Shown: positions 8,616 through 16,696 of the stretch, one piece after another
Numbering within the stretch: the stretch's first letter is position 1
How the letters are laid out: each line of letters begins with the position of its first letter
Origin: Treponema sp.
Lineage (GTDB): Bacteria > Spirochaetota > Spirochaetia > Treponematales > Treponemataceae
Direction: 5' to 3'
DNA: 24,226 nt
NCBI GenBank assembly: GCA_014804085.1
Contig: JAAVAM010000041.1
Coordinates: 1 to 24,226 of the forward strand
Position numbers and translations under genes: made by a program
Notes under the pieces: model-generated
Seen by the model: only the letters and a program-made list of their open reading frames with translations
What the model was told of the DNA's origin: nothing
Database searches by the model: none

Positions 8616-9785
8616 TTATCCTAATGTCTTTTCAATAATATTGTTGATTATAAAATCAGCGACTTTATCAATTTCATCAAAAGCGACTGATTTAGGCAAT
8701 GACACATTAAACTTATCCTTGACTTTCTGAATCAATTCATCAGTATAGAAAAGTTTTCCATTTATTACATTCTCAATTCCATCCAAATAAATTGATTCAA
8801 GATTTTTTTTCTGCATTTCGTCAAGAGAGAATTTTTGCTCATCAATGTAGACTTCAGTTTTTGTTTTTGTTCCGTCAATTATTACAGGATACCCTCCTAT
8901 ATTTCCATCAAAACCTGGAACGTGAAGCTTTGTCTGTTTTTTGTTGCGAACAGCATTAAAAATAGCTTGAATTATCTCAAAATTACTCGATGCGTTCATC
9001 ATATTACGTTTTGCGTCCACAGGCATTGCTATCTTACATGCTAGAAAAACAGAATCCTCTATTTCAAGTTTCTTTCCATCGTATTCCGCACATATAAGCT
9101 GCTTGACACCCTCTGTATGCCCCTCTTTGCTTATAACCACATCATGAAAATGAGCAACCGCATAGGTAACATCGATATTCCACCAATCAAGAATACTATT
9201 CTCCTTTGCAAGTACAAACTTAATGCGCGGAATAAGATGATTTATATTTCCACTTCCAAAATCAGGATACGCTTTCTCCGCAGATTTCAGCCAAGGGATT
9301 ACAACATCAGAATAAGATGTGTTAATCACTATCGCCTTTGATTCTGCCTCAGAATAGGCTTTCATAATGTTCTTTGTATATTTTATTGAAAGCGGAGTCC
9401 ATATTCCGTATGCACGGAAATTACTCCATGAAATGCTTCCATATTTAAGTCCTGAATATGCTCGGCTTGAGTTTACTATGATATCAGGAGTATGTTTTTT
9501 AATTGCAGAAACAATACTTACAACATCATTCAAATCAACTCCACTTTCTATCGTAATTTTAGTTCTATTTTGACCACGAATAAGAGACGCTATTTTTACG
9601 ATATTTACATCCATCTCCATCTTGTCGTGATTTCTACCGACAACAATAATTTCTATATTTTCATCCTTTGTAGATACAAGATAATCAAGCAGGTAGTTTC
9701 CTACACTCCCTAGACCTATAATCATAATTCTTGCTTTTCTGTTATTGAGTTCAGATTTTAATAATGTAAGTTTTTCATTTAACAT
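8616..9785 (-). CDS. Rossmann-fold NAD(P)-dependent oxidoreductase (saccharopine dehydrogenase-like N-terminus), unknown substrate
   Basis: A 389-aa protein whose N-terminus shows a dinucleotide-binding loop, MIIGLGSVGNYLLDYLV (GxGxxG), then IEIIVVGR and a long central domain with VNTSYSDVVIPW-type and GGYPVIIDG stretches. I do not recognise a characterised family beyond the saccharopine-dehydrogenase-like Rossmann class. It is the last complete gene of the pepM operon; its ATG at 9783-9785 overlaps the stop of the nucleotidyltransferase gene by one base (TGATG), with GGAG ten bases upstream. A role in reducing or oxidising a phosphonate intermediate such as phosphonoacetaldehyde is possible but is inference from context only. 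See the in-frame open tail directly after its stop. Confidence 0.75.
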   Translation of the reverse strand: MLNEKLTLLKSELNNRKARIMIIGLGSVGNYLLDYLVSTKDENIEIIVVGRNHDKMEMDVNIVKIASLIRGQNRTKITIESGVDLNDVVSIVSAIKKHTPDIIVNSSRAYSGLKYGSISWSNFRAYGIWTPLSIKYTKNIMKAYSEAESKAIVINTSYSDVVIPWLKSAEKAYPDFGSGNINHLIPRIKFVLAKENSILDWWNIDVTYAVAHFHDVVISKEGHTEGVKQLICAEYDGKKLEIEDSVFLACKIAMPVDAKRNMMNASSNFEIIQAIFNAVRNKKQTKLHVPGFDGNIGGYPVIIDGTKTKTEVYIDEQKFSLDEMQKKNLESIYLDGIENVINGKLFYTDELIQKVKDKFNVSLPKSVAFDEIDKVADFIINNIIEKTLG

Positions 9786-10534
9786 CACTTTATTTCTCCA
9801 TGTTTTCTGTAATCTTCAACCGTATTGCAGTTTATCCATTTGTCAAAATGAATTACTTGCAGGTTGTCAGAATCAATCTGGTCAAAGTATTTTTGGATAA
9901 TAACCAAATTTGTTCCTTTTTTTTCATCTTCTGTAAGATTTCCTGCTGAAGAAAATAGTTTTTTTGTCTCATTGAATTTCCACACCTGTCCAGAATTATA
10001 GACTCCAAGAAATGGCTCCTTTATTTCCAATGTAGAATGATTTGTGTCATAAATATATTTTACTTTGCTGCTTGTATTCAGATAAAATGCAACTGCTTTT
10101 TTTGCTTCTATTGGGTCGCCGTTTGTTGTAATAACGCTTTTAGGACATTCTTTGATTTTTGTAAATGTTGAAGAATCAAAGAACAAATCACCTTCAGAAA
10201 AAAGAATTTCACTTACATCAAAATTTTCAAGTACTTCTACCCCAAGATAAAGACTATAACCTGAACCATAGTCCTCGTAATGATCATTTTCAATGAGTAT
10301 AATTTTTGACTTAAAATCAGACAGAAACAGTCTTACAAAATATTTCAATTCTTCAAACTTATATCCACCCACAATTACAATCCTATCGAATTCATCACAG
10401 AGATTTACAAGCCTGTAAAGCAGACTATCGTTTTCAGAGCCTTCTGAGAAAATACATTTGAGACAGTCCTTTCCTATTGATTTTCTGAATCTTGTCGAAG
10501 TTCCTGCCACGGTAATTATTGCCGCCTTACTCAT
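9785..10534 (-). CDS. MobA/LicC-like NTP transferase, candidate phosphonate cytidylyltransferase
   Basis: The 249-aa protein has the sugar-nucleotidyltransferase layout: an N-terminal loop IITVAGTSTRFRKSIGKDCLK (a variant of the GxGTRxxxxxxK signature), FSEGDLFFD around the metal site (normally xxxDxDxxF), and near the C-terminus WINCNTVEDYRKH, the common W-x-D/N-x-x-T-x-ED closing motif. Relatives such as LicC activate phosphocholine with CTP, and PntC-type enzymes activate aminoethylphosphonate with CTP. In this operon it would charge a phosphonate as its CMP ester for a TagF-like transferase. ATG at 10532-10534 has AAGGAAA upstream and overlaps the SDR gene by eight bases. The first Gly-rich loop is atypical (AGTSTRF), so activity is not assured. 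Confidence 0.75.
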   Translation of the reverse strand: MSKAAIITVAGTSTRFRKSIGKDCLKCIFSEGSENDSLLYRLVNLCDEFDRIVIVGGYKFEELKYFVRLFLSDFKSKIILIENDHYEDYGSGYSLYLGVEVLENFDVSEILFSEGDLFFDSSTFTKIKECPKSVITTNGDPIEAKKAVAFYLNTSSKVKYIYDTNHSTLEIKEPFLGVYNSGQVWKFNETKKLFSSAGNLTEDEKKGTNLVIIQKYFDQIDSDNLQVIHFDKWINCNTVEDYRKHGEIK

Positions 10535-11516
10535 GTTTGATTTCCTTTATGCACATTTCAATCCCTTGACGCAAAGAAACTTGAGGTTTCCACGTTGTTC
10601 TAGCACGAATTTTGTCTGTATTCAAAATACGCCTTTCAGGATCTGACTCGCGATAGCCATTAAAAGTAATCTTCGGATCTTTTATGCCAAAATACTCACC
10701 GCAGAGTTTTACAAGCTCGATAATTGAAATCTCCTCATCGGTAGCCACATTGTATACAGAACCATCAAGCGCCGAAGGTGTGTCCGCCAATTTTTTTACT
10801 GCCATACAACTGTCAATATTGTGCAGGAATGTACGTTTGTTTTTCCTTGAATTTTTTAAAAGTTCAACCGTACCATCTTTTGCAAGTGAAGATAAAATGT
10901 GCGGAATAATATGTTTAGGGTAAAGTTCACTCTTGCTATATACATTTGCAAATCTAACAGAGCATCCTTTTATAAGTCCTTTATCTACAGCATCTTTCAT
11001 AAAAAATTCTGTAAGAAGTTTCCCCGCAGCATAACTTGTTCTCTGACTATGTTCTGCATTAGCCATTATAATAAAATCAGACTCCTTTACTCCGCCTTCT
11101 TTCCATGACTGCATTGAATATACTTCAGAAGTGGAACAGTTGATATAAACTTCGGCTTTTACAGAAATTGCCTGTTCTAAAAACGATTTCATTCCAAGTA
11201 CATTTGTGTCAAATGTTCTGTCTATATGGTAAAAATGCTCTGTATGAACTACAGCCGCACAGTTGATGTATATAGTTTCATCAACTTTTGATTTTTCTAC
11301 TTCAACCAGTTCCTTTATTTTCTGCATTTGTGGAACATTGTTTATATCATACTCAAAAAAAGAGAACAACGGATTGTTTTTAATAGCTTCAACAGTTTTA
11401 ATTGAAGAAGCAAAAAAGTTATCAAAACCAATTACTCGATGCCCCTCAGAAACAAGCATTTTAGAAAGTTCGCTTCCAGTCATTCCTGTTACACCGCTAA
11501 TTACATACAATTTCAT
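10527..11516 (-). CDS. NAD-dependent epimerase/dehydratase family protein (extended SDR) in the phosphonate operon
   Basis: An extended SDR of 329 aa. The cofactor loop GVTGMTGS is at residues 8-15, CAAVVHTEHF is the strand-4 region, and the catalytic tyrosine and lysine are in SYAAGK (Y162, K166), with CSTSEVYS before them. ATG at 11514-11516 shares four bases with the previous stop (ATGA) and has GGAGG seven bases upstream. By family it would oxidise, reduce or epimerise a nucleotide-linked sugar or related metabolite. Placement inside the pepM operon suggests it modifies the phosphonate or its carrier, for example as an aldehyde reductase, but no sequence feature fixes this. It is unrelated in detail to the SDR next to licD. 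Confidence 0.82.
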   Translation of the reverse strand: MKLYVISGVTGMTGSELSKMLVSEGHRVIGFDNFFASSIKTVEAIKNNPLFSFFEYDINNVPQMQKIKELVEVEKSKVDETIYINCAAVVHTEHFYHIDRTFDTNVLGMKSFLEQAISVKAEVYINCSTSEVYSMQSWKEGGVKESDFIIMANAEHSQRTSYAAGKLLTEFFMKDAVDKGLIKGCSVRFANVYSKSELYPKHIIPHILSSLAKDGTVELLKNSRKNKRTFLHNIDSCMAVKKLADTPSALDGSVYNVATDEEISIIELVKLCGEYFGIKDPKITFNGYRESDPERRILNTDKIRARTTWKPQVSLRQGIEMCIKEIKHE

Positions 11517-12238
11517 ATTCCAACCTCCAGCCTGGTTTTATAGAATACATCAACTTTGTCAGAAAAATCTTTTTGCTCTTTATTGATGTCATAAGATAGT
11601 TTTATGAATTCACAGTTTTCTGTTTCTGTATCAAATATTGCAAATTGAGCCGCATTATTCAAATTACGTGGCTGCCCAACAGAACCAGGATTTATAAAAA
11701 TTGTTTTTTTTAGATTTCGTGTCGCTTTGTTGTCACTTGGATAAAATACCTCGTAATAAAAAGGGCAATGTGAATGTCCCATAAAAACAATATCATAATC
11801 TGAATACGCAGAAAGGTCTTTGGTACAATCAAATTTTCCCCAATATTCGTCTTCAAATGTCCCATGCACAGCAAGTATTTTTTTTGTCATCAATTGAAAA
11901 ACAATCTTTCCTGCATTCTCAGTTTTATTATTAAGATATTCCAACGTTCTTTCAGTCAATATCGATTTTGTATATTTTGCAGATTCCACTCCGCGTGAAG
12001 ATGAGAAACGAGTATAATTATTATTTAAAACTGCATCCTCATGATTTCCACGTATATTACATAAAACAGGGATTTCAAGCTTAGAAACAGCCTCTACAAC
12101 TTCATTAGAATGAGAACCGTAGTCTATAAAGTCTCCAAGCAGTACAAGGCCATCAAGTTCAATATCTTTTATATAATCAACAACTTGATTCAATGCTGTA
12201 AGATTTCCATGTATATCGGATAAAATCAAAAGCCGCAT
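11513..12238 (-). CDS. Calcineurin-like metallophosphoesterase
   Basis: A 241-aa cytoplasmic phosphoesterase of the YfcE/ApaH-like group. All metal-binding blocks are present: SDIHGN (D8, H10), LLGDFIDYG, IRGNHED, AVHGT and MGHSHCPF. These coordinate two metal ions for hydrolysis of a phosphate ester or pyrophosphate bond. The gene lies between ppd and an SDR, overlapping ppd by 13 bases and the SDR by four, with GGAG eight bases before the ATG, so it is made together with the phosphonate enzymes. A phosphatase in such an operon could remove a phosphate ester from an intermediate or proofread a CDP-linked product; both are inference. Nothing suggests secretion. Confidence 0.9.
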   Translation of the reverse strand: MRLLILSDIHGNLTALNQVVDYIKDIELDGLVLLGDFIDYGSHSNEVVEAVSKLEIPVLCNIRGNHEDAVLNNNYTRFSSSRGVESAKYTKSILTERTLEYLNNKTENAGKIVFQLMTKKILAVHGTFEDEYWGKFDCTKDLSAYSDYDIVFMGHSHCPFYYEVFYPSDNKATRNLKKTIFINPGSVGQPRNLNNAAQFAIFDTETENCEFIKLSYDINKEQKDFSDKVDVFYKTRLEVGI

Positions 12239-13359
12239 TTTAAAAACTCCATAAAGGCTTTTTTATTATCCTGAGGACTGCCCTTAGGTCTTCCAAGCTC
12301 TCTTCTTGCACCTTTTTTAACTATAACTTCTACAAAGGTGAGTTTATTATTTGTTTTTACGTCAATTAGCACCTGTTCAAGTTCTTGTAATGTTTTTGCT
12401 TTTATTACGTTTTCATATCCACAACCGATAGCAATAGTACAAAGGTCAATTTCCCTACCAACAGTCGGTTGTCCTCCTACACTATCATGTGCGCCATTAT
12501 TCAAAACAAAGTGAACATAATTTGAAGGCTTTCGACTTCCGACTGTTGCCATTCCTCCCATTTGCATAATCGAAGCCCCGTCGCCGTCAATTACATAAAT
12601 TTGTCGGTCTTTTTTTTGCATAGCTATTGCAAGCGCAATTTGACTTGCATAGCCCATCCCCCCGACTGTCAAAAAGTCCTTTTCATGACTTTGATTATAT
12701 TTGTCTCTCAATTCATATAATTCACGACTAGACATTCCTGTCGTGGAAACGAAAACTGTTTTTGAATCTGCACCGAACATTATTTTTTCTATAGCTTCCT
12801 CTCGGCTCATCTTTCCTTCAACTGAAATATTATTTTGCAATTTATATTCGTCAAATGTTCCTTTTCGTATAACAAAAGCATACTGTGCAGCATTCTCTTT
12901 TATATATTCATATGCTTTTTCAAACTGTCCTGGCAAGTCTTCTTCATTTTCCGAAAGAATTTCATAAGGAATTTTCATTGTATCTAATAAATCACACGTT
13001 ATTTTACCTTGCTTTACATGCTGCGGTTCATCATGAACTCCTGGCTCTCCACGCCACCCGATAACAATTAACATCGGAACTGAATAAACATCTTTATCTG
13101 CTATCGAAAGCATTGGATTTACCATATTCCCTTCACCGGAATTTTGCATATAGATTAAAGGTATCTTTCCTGTTGCAAAATGATAACCGCAGGCCAATGC
13201 TGTCGCACATCCTTCGTTTGCAGAAATTATGTGATTCTCTGCTGGCGCATTATCCGTAACATACGCACAAAAACTTTTTAAAAGAGAATCCGGTACTCCG
13301 GCAAAAAAATCTGTTCCATTCCTTATTAACAAATCATAAAAATAACCTGGTCTGATCAT
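12226..13359 (-). CDS. ppd: Phosphonopyruvate decarboxylase
   Basis: This thiamine-diphosphate enzyme turns phosphonopyruvate into phosphonoacetaldehyde and CO2, the irreversible step that pulls the PEP mutase reaction forward. It begins MIRPGYFYDLLIRNGTDFFAG-like, as family members do, and residue 49 is the conserved glutamate in NEGCATALACGYH. The ThDP/Mg motif runs from DGDGASIMQMGG to VLNNGAHDSVGGQPT (GDG with NN about 25 residues on). I chose ATG at 13357-13359 (377 aa), with GAGGAAAA upstream and 11 bases after the pepM stop; a longer frame to 13419 would add 20 residues with no family match. The order pepM then ppd is the usual one for natural phosphonate pathways. Confidence 0.95.
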   Translation of the reverse strand: MIRPGYFYDLLIRNGTDFFAGVPDSLLKSFCAYVTDNAPAENHIISANEGCATALACGYHFATGKIPLIYMQNSGEGNMVNPMLSIADKDVYSVPMLIVIGWRGEPGVHDEPQHVKQGKITCDLLDTMKIPYEILSENEEDLPGQFEKAYEYIKENAAQYAFVIRKGTFDEYKLQNNISVEGKMSREEAIEKIMFGADSKTVFVSTTGMSSRELYELRDKYNQSHEKDFLTVGGMGYASQIALAIAMQKKDRQIYVIDGDGASIMQMGGMATVGSRKPSNYVHFVLNNGAHDSVGGQPTVGREIDLCTIAIGCGYENVIKAKTLQELEQVLIDVKTNNKLTFVEVIVKKGARRELGRPKGSPQDNKKAFMEFLKCGF

Positions 13360-13370
13360 GCACTTTTCCT

Positions 13371-14672
13371 CTATTTTGTACCCGGAATTAATTCCAAAAT
13401 CTGCTTTATCGGCATACAATCTTCATTAACTTCAAGACTTCGTTCTGCTTTTAAAATCTTCTCAGCAACATTTTTCATAGCCGGATAACTTGCCCGTAAC
13501 ATATGATTTGCATAAATAATTATATTTGCTCCCCAACTTGCCAATTCATCTTCCGTAAATTGATTATAAGTAGTCGGCACCAATACAATCGGAATTGAAC
13601 TGTATTCTTTACGAAATTTTTCACAAAATTCTTTTATATCCAATCCCGTTTTATCTTTTGAATGAATCATCACACCGTCAGCACCTGCACATACTGCGGC
13701 AAATGCTTTTGACAATGCTTCGTCAACAGAATATCCAGCTATTATCTCCTCGATTCTTGCAATAATCATAAAATCTTTTGTAACTTGAGCCTTTTTACCT
13801 GCTGCAATCTTTCCGCAGAATTCTTCTTCTGTCGCAAGAACCTGTTTTACTTCAGTACCGAAAAGCGAATTCTTTTTTAGACCTTTCTTATCCTCAATGA
13901 CTACCGCACTTACACCGTTGCGCTCAAGAGTTCGGACAGTAAATACAAAGTGTTCCGGAATATCGCCTGTATCACCGTCATAAATAATCGGTTTTGTTGT
14001 GCATTCCAAAATATCTGTAAGAGTATGCATACGGGTAGTAAGATCAACGGCCTCTATATCCGGCTTCCCCTTTGAAGTAGAATCTGTTAAAGATGAAGAC
14101 CACATACCGTCAAAGCCATGAATTCCATCTTCCTTTTCTATTTTCACATTTTCCACGATCAATCCACTTAAACCACTGTGGGCTTCCATAATACGAACAA
14201 TCTTTTTAGCGGCAATCAGGCGTCGCAATGTTGCACGACGCACATCTGGGGTCGTCCCAATTGATGAAGCGTTATCAGCAAGGGCGGAAGAATTAATTCC
14301 CTGTGTGTAAGGAATCTCCACAACCTGCCCTCCCCATTCCTTCATAACTTCGAAAACTTCATCACGGATATGGTTGAGGTAACTTGTTTTCCAGTCATCG
14401 CCATGAATTATGTAGTCTGGCTTTAATTTCTTAAGGTTAGGAACATAACTCCAATCTTCCTGTGGCACAACCTTTGAAACGCCTTTTATGTTTTCTACAA
14501 TCATTTTGCGCTGTTCATATGTAAGATATGGAAGCCTCTTATGTGAAACTATAGCACTATCCGTTAAGAGCCCAATCGTTAGCTCTCCTAGTTTTGCACC
14601 TTCATTGATAATGTTGATAATTCCATGGTGGATGAAATCCCCTGTAATACCTAAATATACTGATTTTCTCAT
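13371..14672 (-). CDS. pepM: Phosphoenolpyruvate mutase with N-terminal cytidylyltransferase-like domain
   Basis: PEP mutase forms the C-P bond by rearranging PEP to phosphonopyruvate, the entry to almost all phosphonates. This 433-aa fusion has an N-terminal nucleotidyltransferase-like domain (about residues 1-140: VYLGITGDFIHHG, RLPYLTYEQRK, IIHGDDWK) and a C-terminal isocitrate-lyase-superfamily mutase domain (about 155-433). The mutase signature EDKKGLKKNSL is at 260-270, with WSSSLTDSTSKG at 191-202 and YDGDTGD at 231-237, so the mutase looks active. In the N-terminal domain the usual HxGH is HHGI (residues 15-18) and the ISST-type motif reads INSS, so nucleotidyl transfer by this domain is doubtful. 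ATG at 14670-14672 is preceded by AGGAG at seven bases. Confidence 0.95.
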   Translation of the reverse strand: MRKSVYLGITGDFIHHGIINIINEGAKLGELTIGLLTDSAIVSHKRLPYLTYEQRKMIVENIKGVSKVVPQEDWSYVPNLKKLKPDYIIHGDDWKTSYLNHIRDEVFEVMKEWGGQVVEIPYTQGINSSALADNASSIGTTPDVRRATLRRLIAAKKIVRIMEAHSGLSGLIVENVKIEKEDGIHGFDGMWSSSLTDSTSKGKPDIEAVDLTTRMHTLTDILECTTKPIIYDGDTGDIPEHFVFTVRTLERNGVSAVVIEDKKGLKKNSLFGTEVKQVLATEEEFCGKIAAGKKAQVTKDFMIIARIEEIIAGYSVDEALSKAFAAVCAGADGVMIHSKDKTGLDIKEFCEKFRKEYSSIPIVLVPTTYNQFTEDELASWGANIIIYANHMLRASYPAMKNVAEKILKAERSLEVNEDCMPIKQILELIPGTK

Positions 14673-14693
14673 ATACAAACTCCTAAATTCTAA

Positions 14694-15968
14694 TTAAAAC
14701 AAAAGTTCCTCTAATATACGAGCAGATACGCTTGGATAATTAAGTTTTAAATATTTTGTTGTAAAGTGCTCTCTAGATTCTCTTAAAACATCTTTTGAAG
14801 CAATGACTACTTTTTCAACAAAATCTTCTATTTGGTTTTTATTAAATGCGATTGTATAATTCTTGAGACATGCTTTTCCCAATGAAGAAATCACTTTCTT
14901 GTATCCTTTTTTTGCAACAAAACAACATGGATTATTTGTAAATAAATATTCATATATAAAAGATGCACAGTCATGAATAATAGCATCAGAATTAACAAAT
15001 ATATCAAAATAATCGCCACCAACCGAATAAATCATTCCAGAATCTTTTATATTTGCAATATACTGCTCAACTTTTTTATCCGTCCAAACACCTTCATTAA
15101 TCATATTTATAAATAACAAAGGGTGTGGACGAAAAATAAATTCAATCTCTGGATATTTTCTTGGAAGTTCCAAAATAAAATCTGATAGTGCTAGAAAATT
15201 CGACAATGGAAGTACCTTATTTTTAATTGTATGGTGAGGTGCTATTATTATCCTTTTTCTTTTACACACCATCTTCTTAAAACTAGCAAACGAATCCATT
15301 TTTGCATAACCAAACAACAATACATTTTTACCTTTGCATAATTCGTATTTCTTGTAGGCCTTATATGAAAAAACATCATCTGCAAACACTTTCCAAAACA
15401 GTGAAATCTCAAGTAATGGCATTATAGTCTTATATCCATAATTATCAACATAGCAACCGTAACTTATATATATTGGTAAAACATTTTTCTTAGATAAATA
15501 CTTTACACCATGAACTATATTTACCATGTTGTCATACGGATTTGCACAATAAATAACATCAAAATCTAAAGAATAGTCTAAAAACTCCCCAGTATCCAAA
15601 TTATAACCATCCGCAACAAATTGTGAACCAAATCGTTTTTCAAAGAATCGTTTTGTTGCCAAATACTGTTGTTTTTGATATAAGATTCCGCGGGAAATAT
15701 CTGGAATAACAACGACCTTTACATCATACTTTTTCGGCTGTGCCAACATTAAATCAAATAAAGTACAAGCGCCAAAAGTAGTATCATAGACCGCATAAGC
15801 CCCTACTCTAAGTTTTCCGTCCCGATGCCTTATCTTAGTTTCAACCTCCTTGTAATGGCTCTGTGTTTGTCTAATTATTTTCTTACTTTTTAGTCTGCGC
15901 AGATTTAGTCCAATCTCAAAAACTATCTCTTTTGGTAAAATTGCTTTTATAAGTTTCTTAATATCCAT
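14694..15968 (-). CDS. CDP-glycerol glycerophosphotransferase family protein (TagB/TagF-like)
   Basis: A 424-aa peripheral membrane transferase that by family moves a phospho-alcohol from a CDP carrier to a glycan or polymer. The C-terminal half holds the family blocks: APHHT (about 243-247), FRPHP (about 279-283) and SDAIIHDCASFIYEY (about 327-341), containing the catalytic His and nucleotide-binding residues. The N-terminal 50 residues are basic and amphipathic, suiting membrane attachment. It ends 21 bases before pepM, so it likely transfers the CDP-activated phosphonate (or phosphoglycerol) to the surface glycan. I chose ATG at 15966-15968; a GTG four codons earlier also works, and neither has a strong ribosome site. 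It is the first gene of the phosphonate block. Confidence 0.85.
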   Translation of the reverse strand: MDIKKLIKAILPKEIVFEIGLNLRRLKSKKIIRQTQSHYKEVETKIRHRDGKLRVGAYAVYDTTFGACTLFDLMLAQPKKYDVKVVVIPDISRGILYQKQQYLATKRFFEKRFGSQFVADGYNLDTGEFLDYSLDFDVIYCANPYDNMVNIVHGVKYLSKKNVLPIYISYGCYVDNYGYKTIMPLLEISLFWKVFADDVFSYKAYKKYELCKGKNVLLFGYAKMDSFASFKKMVCKRKRIIIAPHHTIKNKVLPLSNFLALSDFILELPRKYPEIEFIFRPHPLLFINMINEGVWTDKKVEQYIANIKDSGMIYSVGGDYFDIFVNSDAIIHDCASFIYEYLFTNNPCCFVAKKGYKKVISSLGKACLKNYTIAFNKNQIEDFVEKVVIASKDVLRESREHFTTKYLKLNYPSVSARILEELLF

Positions 15969-16012
15969 AAGAGTATCCACACTTCTTAAACTACTACTGT
16001 ATTTGCAAATTT

Positions 16013-16696
16013 TTATTTTCCTAAAAGCACTTTTAAATCATTCTCCAAATATCGTTTATTAACTTTACGTTGTATACCTTCAATCACATCTCTATGGCAT
16101 TTTTTATATTTTTTTCCAGAATTACAAAAGCAAACTTCATTTCGCCCAATTTTATTATGTCCAACAAGTATTTCCAGTCCAGCAACTACAAAATTTTTCT
16201 GAACTCCCAATTTCAAGCTGTAATACTCCAACAATCCTTCTTCATAATGCGCGTAATCACCGTAAGGCCATTCGCCCATTTCTGTTTTGTAGAACAACGT
16301 AGCAAAGAAAGAAACTACAAGTTTTTCTGTAAAATCGAACAGATTATAATCTTTACCTAAAATACAACAACATTCTACCTCGGGCGCTAAACAGCACACC
16401 CCTGTTTTACTGTTTATATGAAAATCCTCTGTTTTTAGTTCTAAATGATTTAGAAGAACAATTTTAGGTAATTTTTCAGGATAAGAAAACTTCTCATTTT
16501 TTGCATTATAATATCTTTCTAAATCTAAATAATAAGCAACATAAAAACTATCAAAACAATATCCATTTTCAGGATCTTTAAGATTTATATAGCCTTTCAA
16601 AATAAATATATTGGTATTATTTTTTCTGCTTTCAATAAAATTATATTTTTCACAAAACAAGGATATTTCTTTTTCTATTTCCACAAGTGTTTTCAT
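16013..16696 (-). CDS. CBASS-associated E2-like protein with C-terminal SEC-C zinc motif
   Basis: A 227-aa protein with two parts. Residues about 20-160 match the bacterial E2-like (ubiquitin-conjugating type) fold of CBASS and related operons: H93 in DFHINSKTG, then CCL with C102 the likely catalytic cysteine, and later GEWPYGDYAHYEEGLLEYY. Residues 186-201 (GRNEVCFCNSGKKYKKCH) form a SEC-C zinc motif with C189, C191, C200 and H201. In type II-short CBASS an E2-only protein acts on the C-terminus of the CD-NTase to raise second-messenger output; no E1 or JAB protease gene is present here. The ATG overlaps the CD-NTase stop by four bases. Extra cysteines at 109-111 are unusual and could add a metal site. 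Confidence 0.85.
   Translation of the reverse strand: MKTLVEIEKEISLFCEKYNFIESRKNNTNIFILKGYINLKDPENGYCFDSFYVAYYLDLERYYNAKNEKFSYPEKLPKIVLLNHLELKTEDFHINSKTGVCCLAPEVECCCILGKDYNLFDFTEKLVVSFFATLFYKTEMGEWPYGDYAHYEEGLLEYYSLKLGVQKNFVVAGLEILVGHNKIGRNEVCFCNSGKKYKKCHRDVIEGIQRKVNKRYLENDLKVLLGK

Noticed and set aside
16001..16010. ATTTGCAAAT palindrome between the E2 and TagF-like genes
   Set aside because: Short, AT-rich and alone; no promoter or U-run nearby, so it was not called as an operator or terminator.
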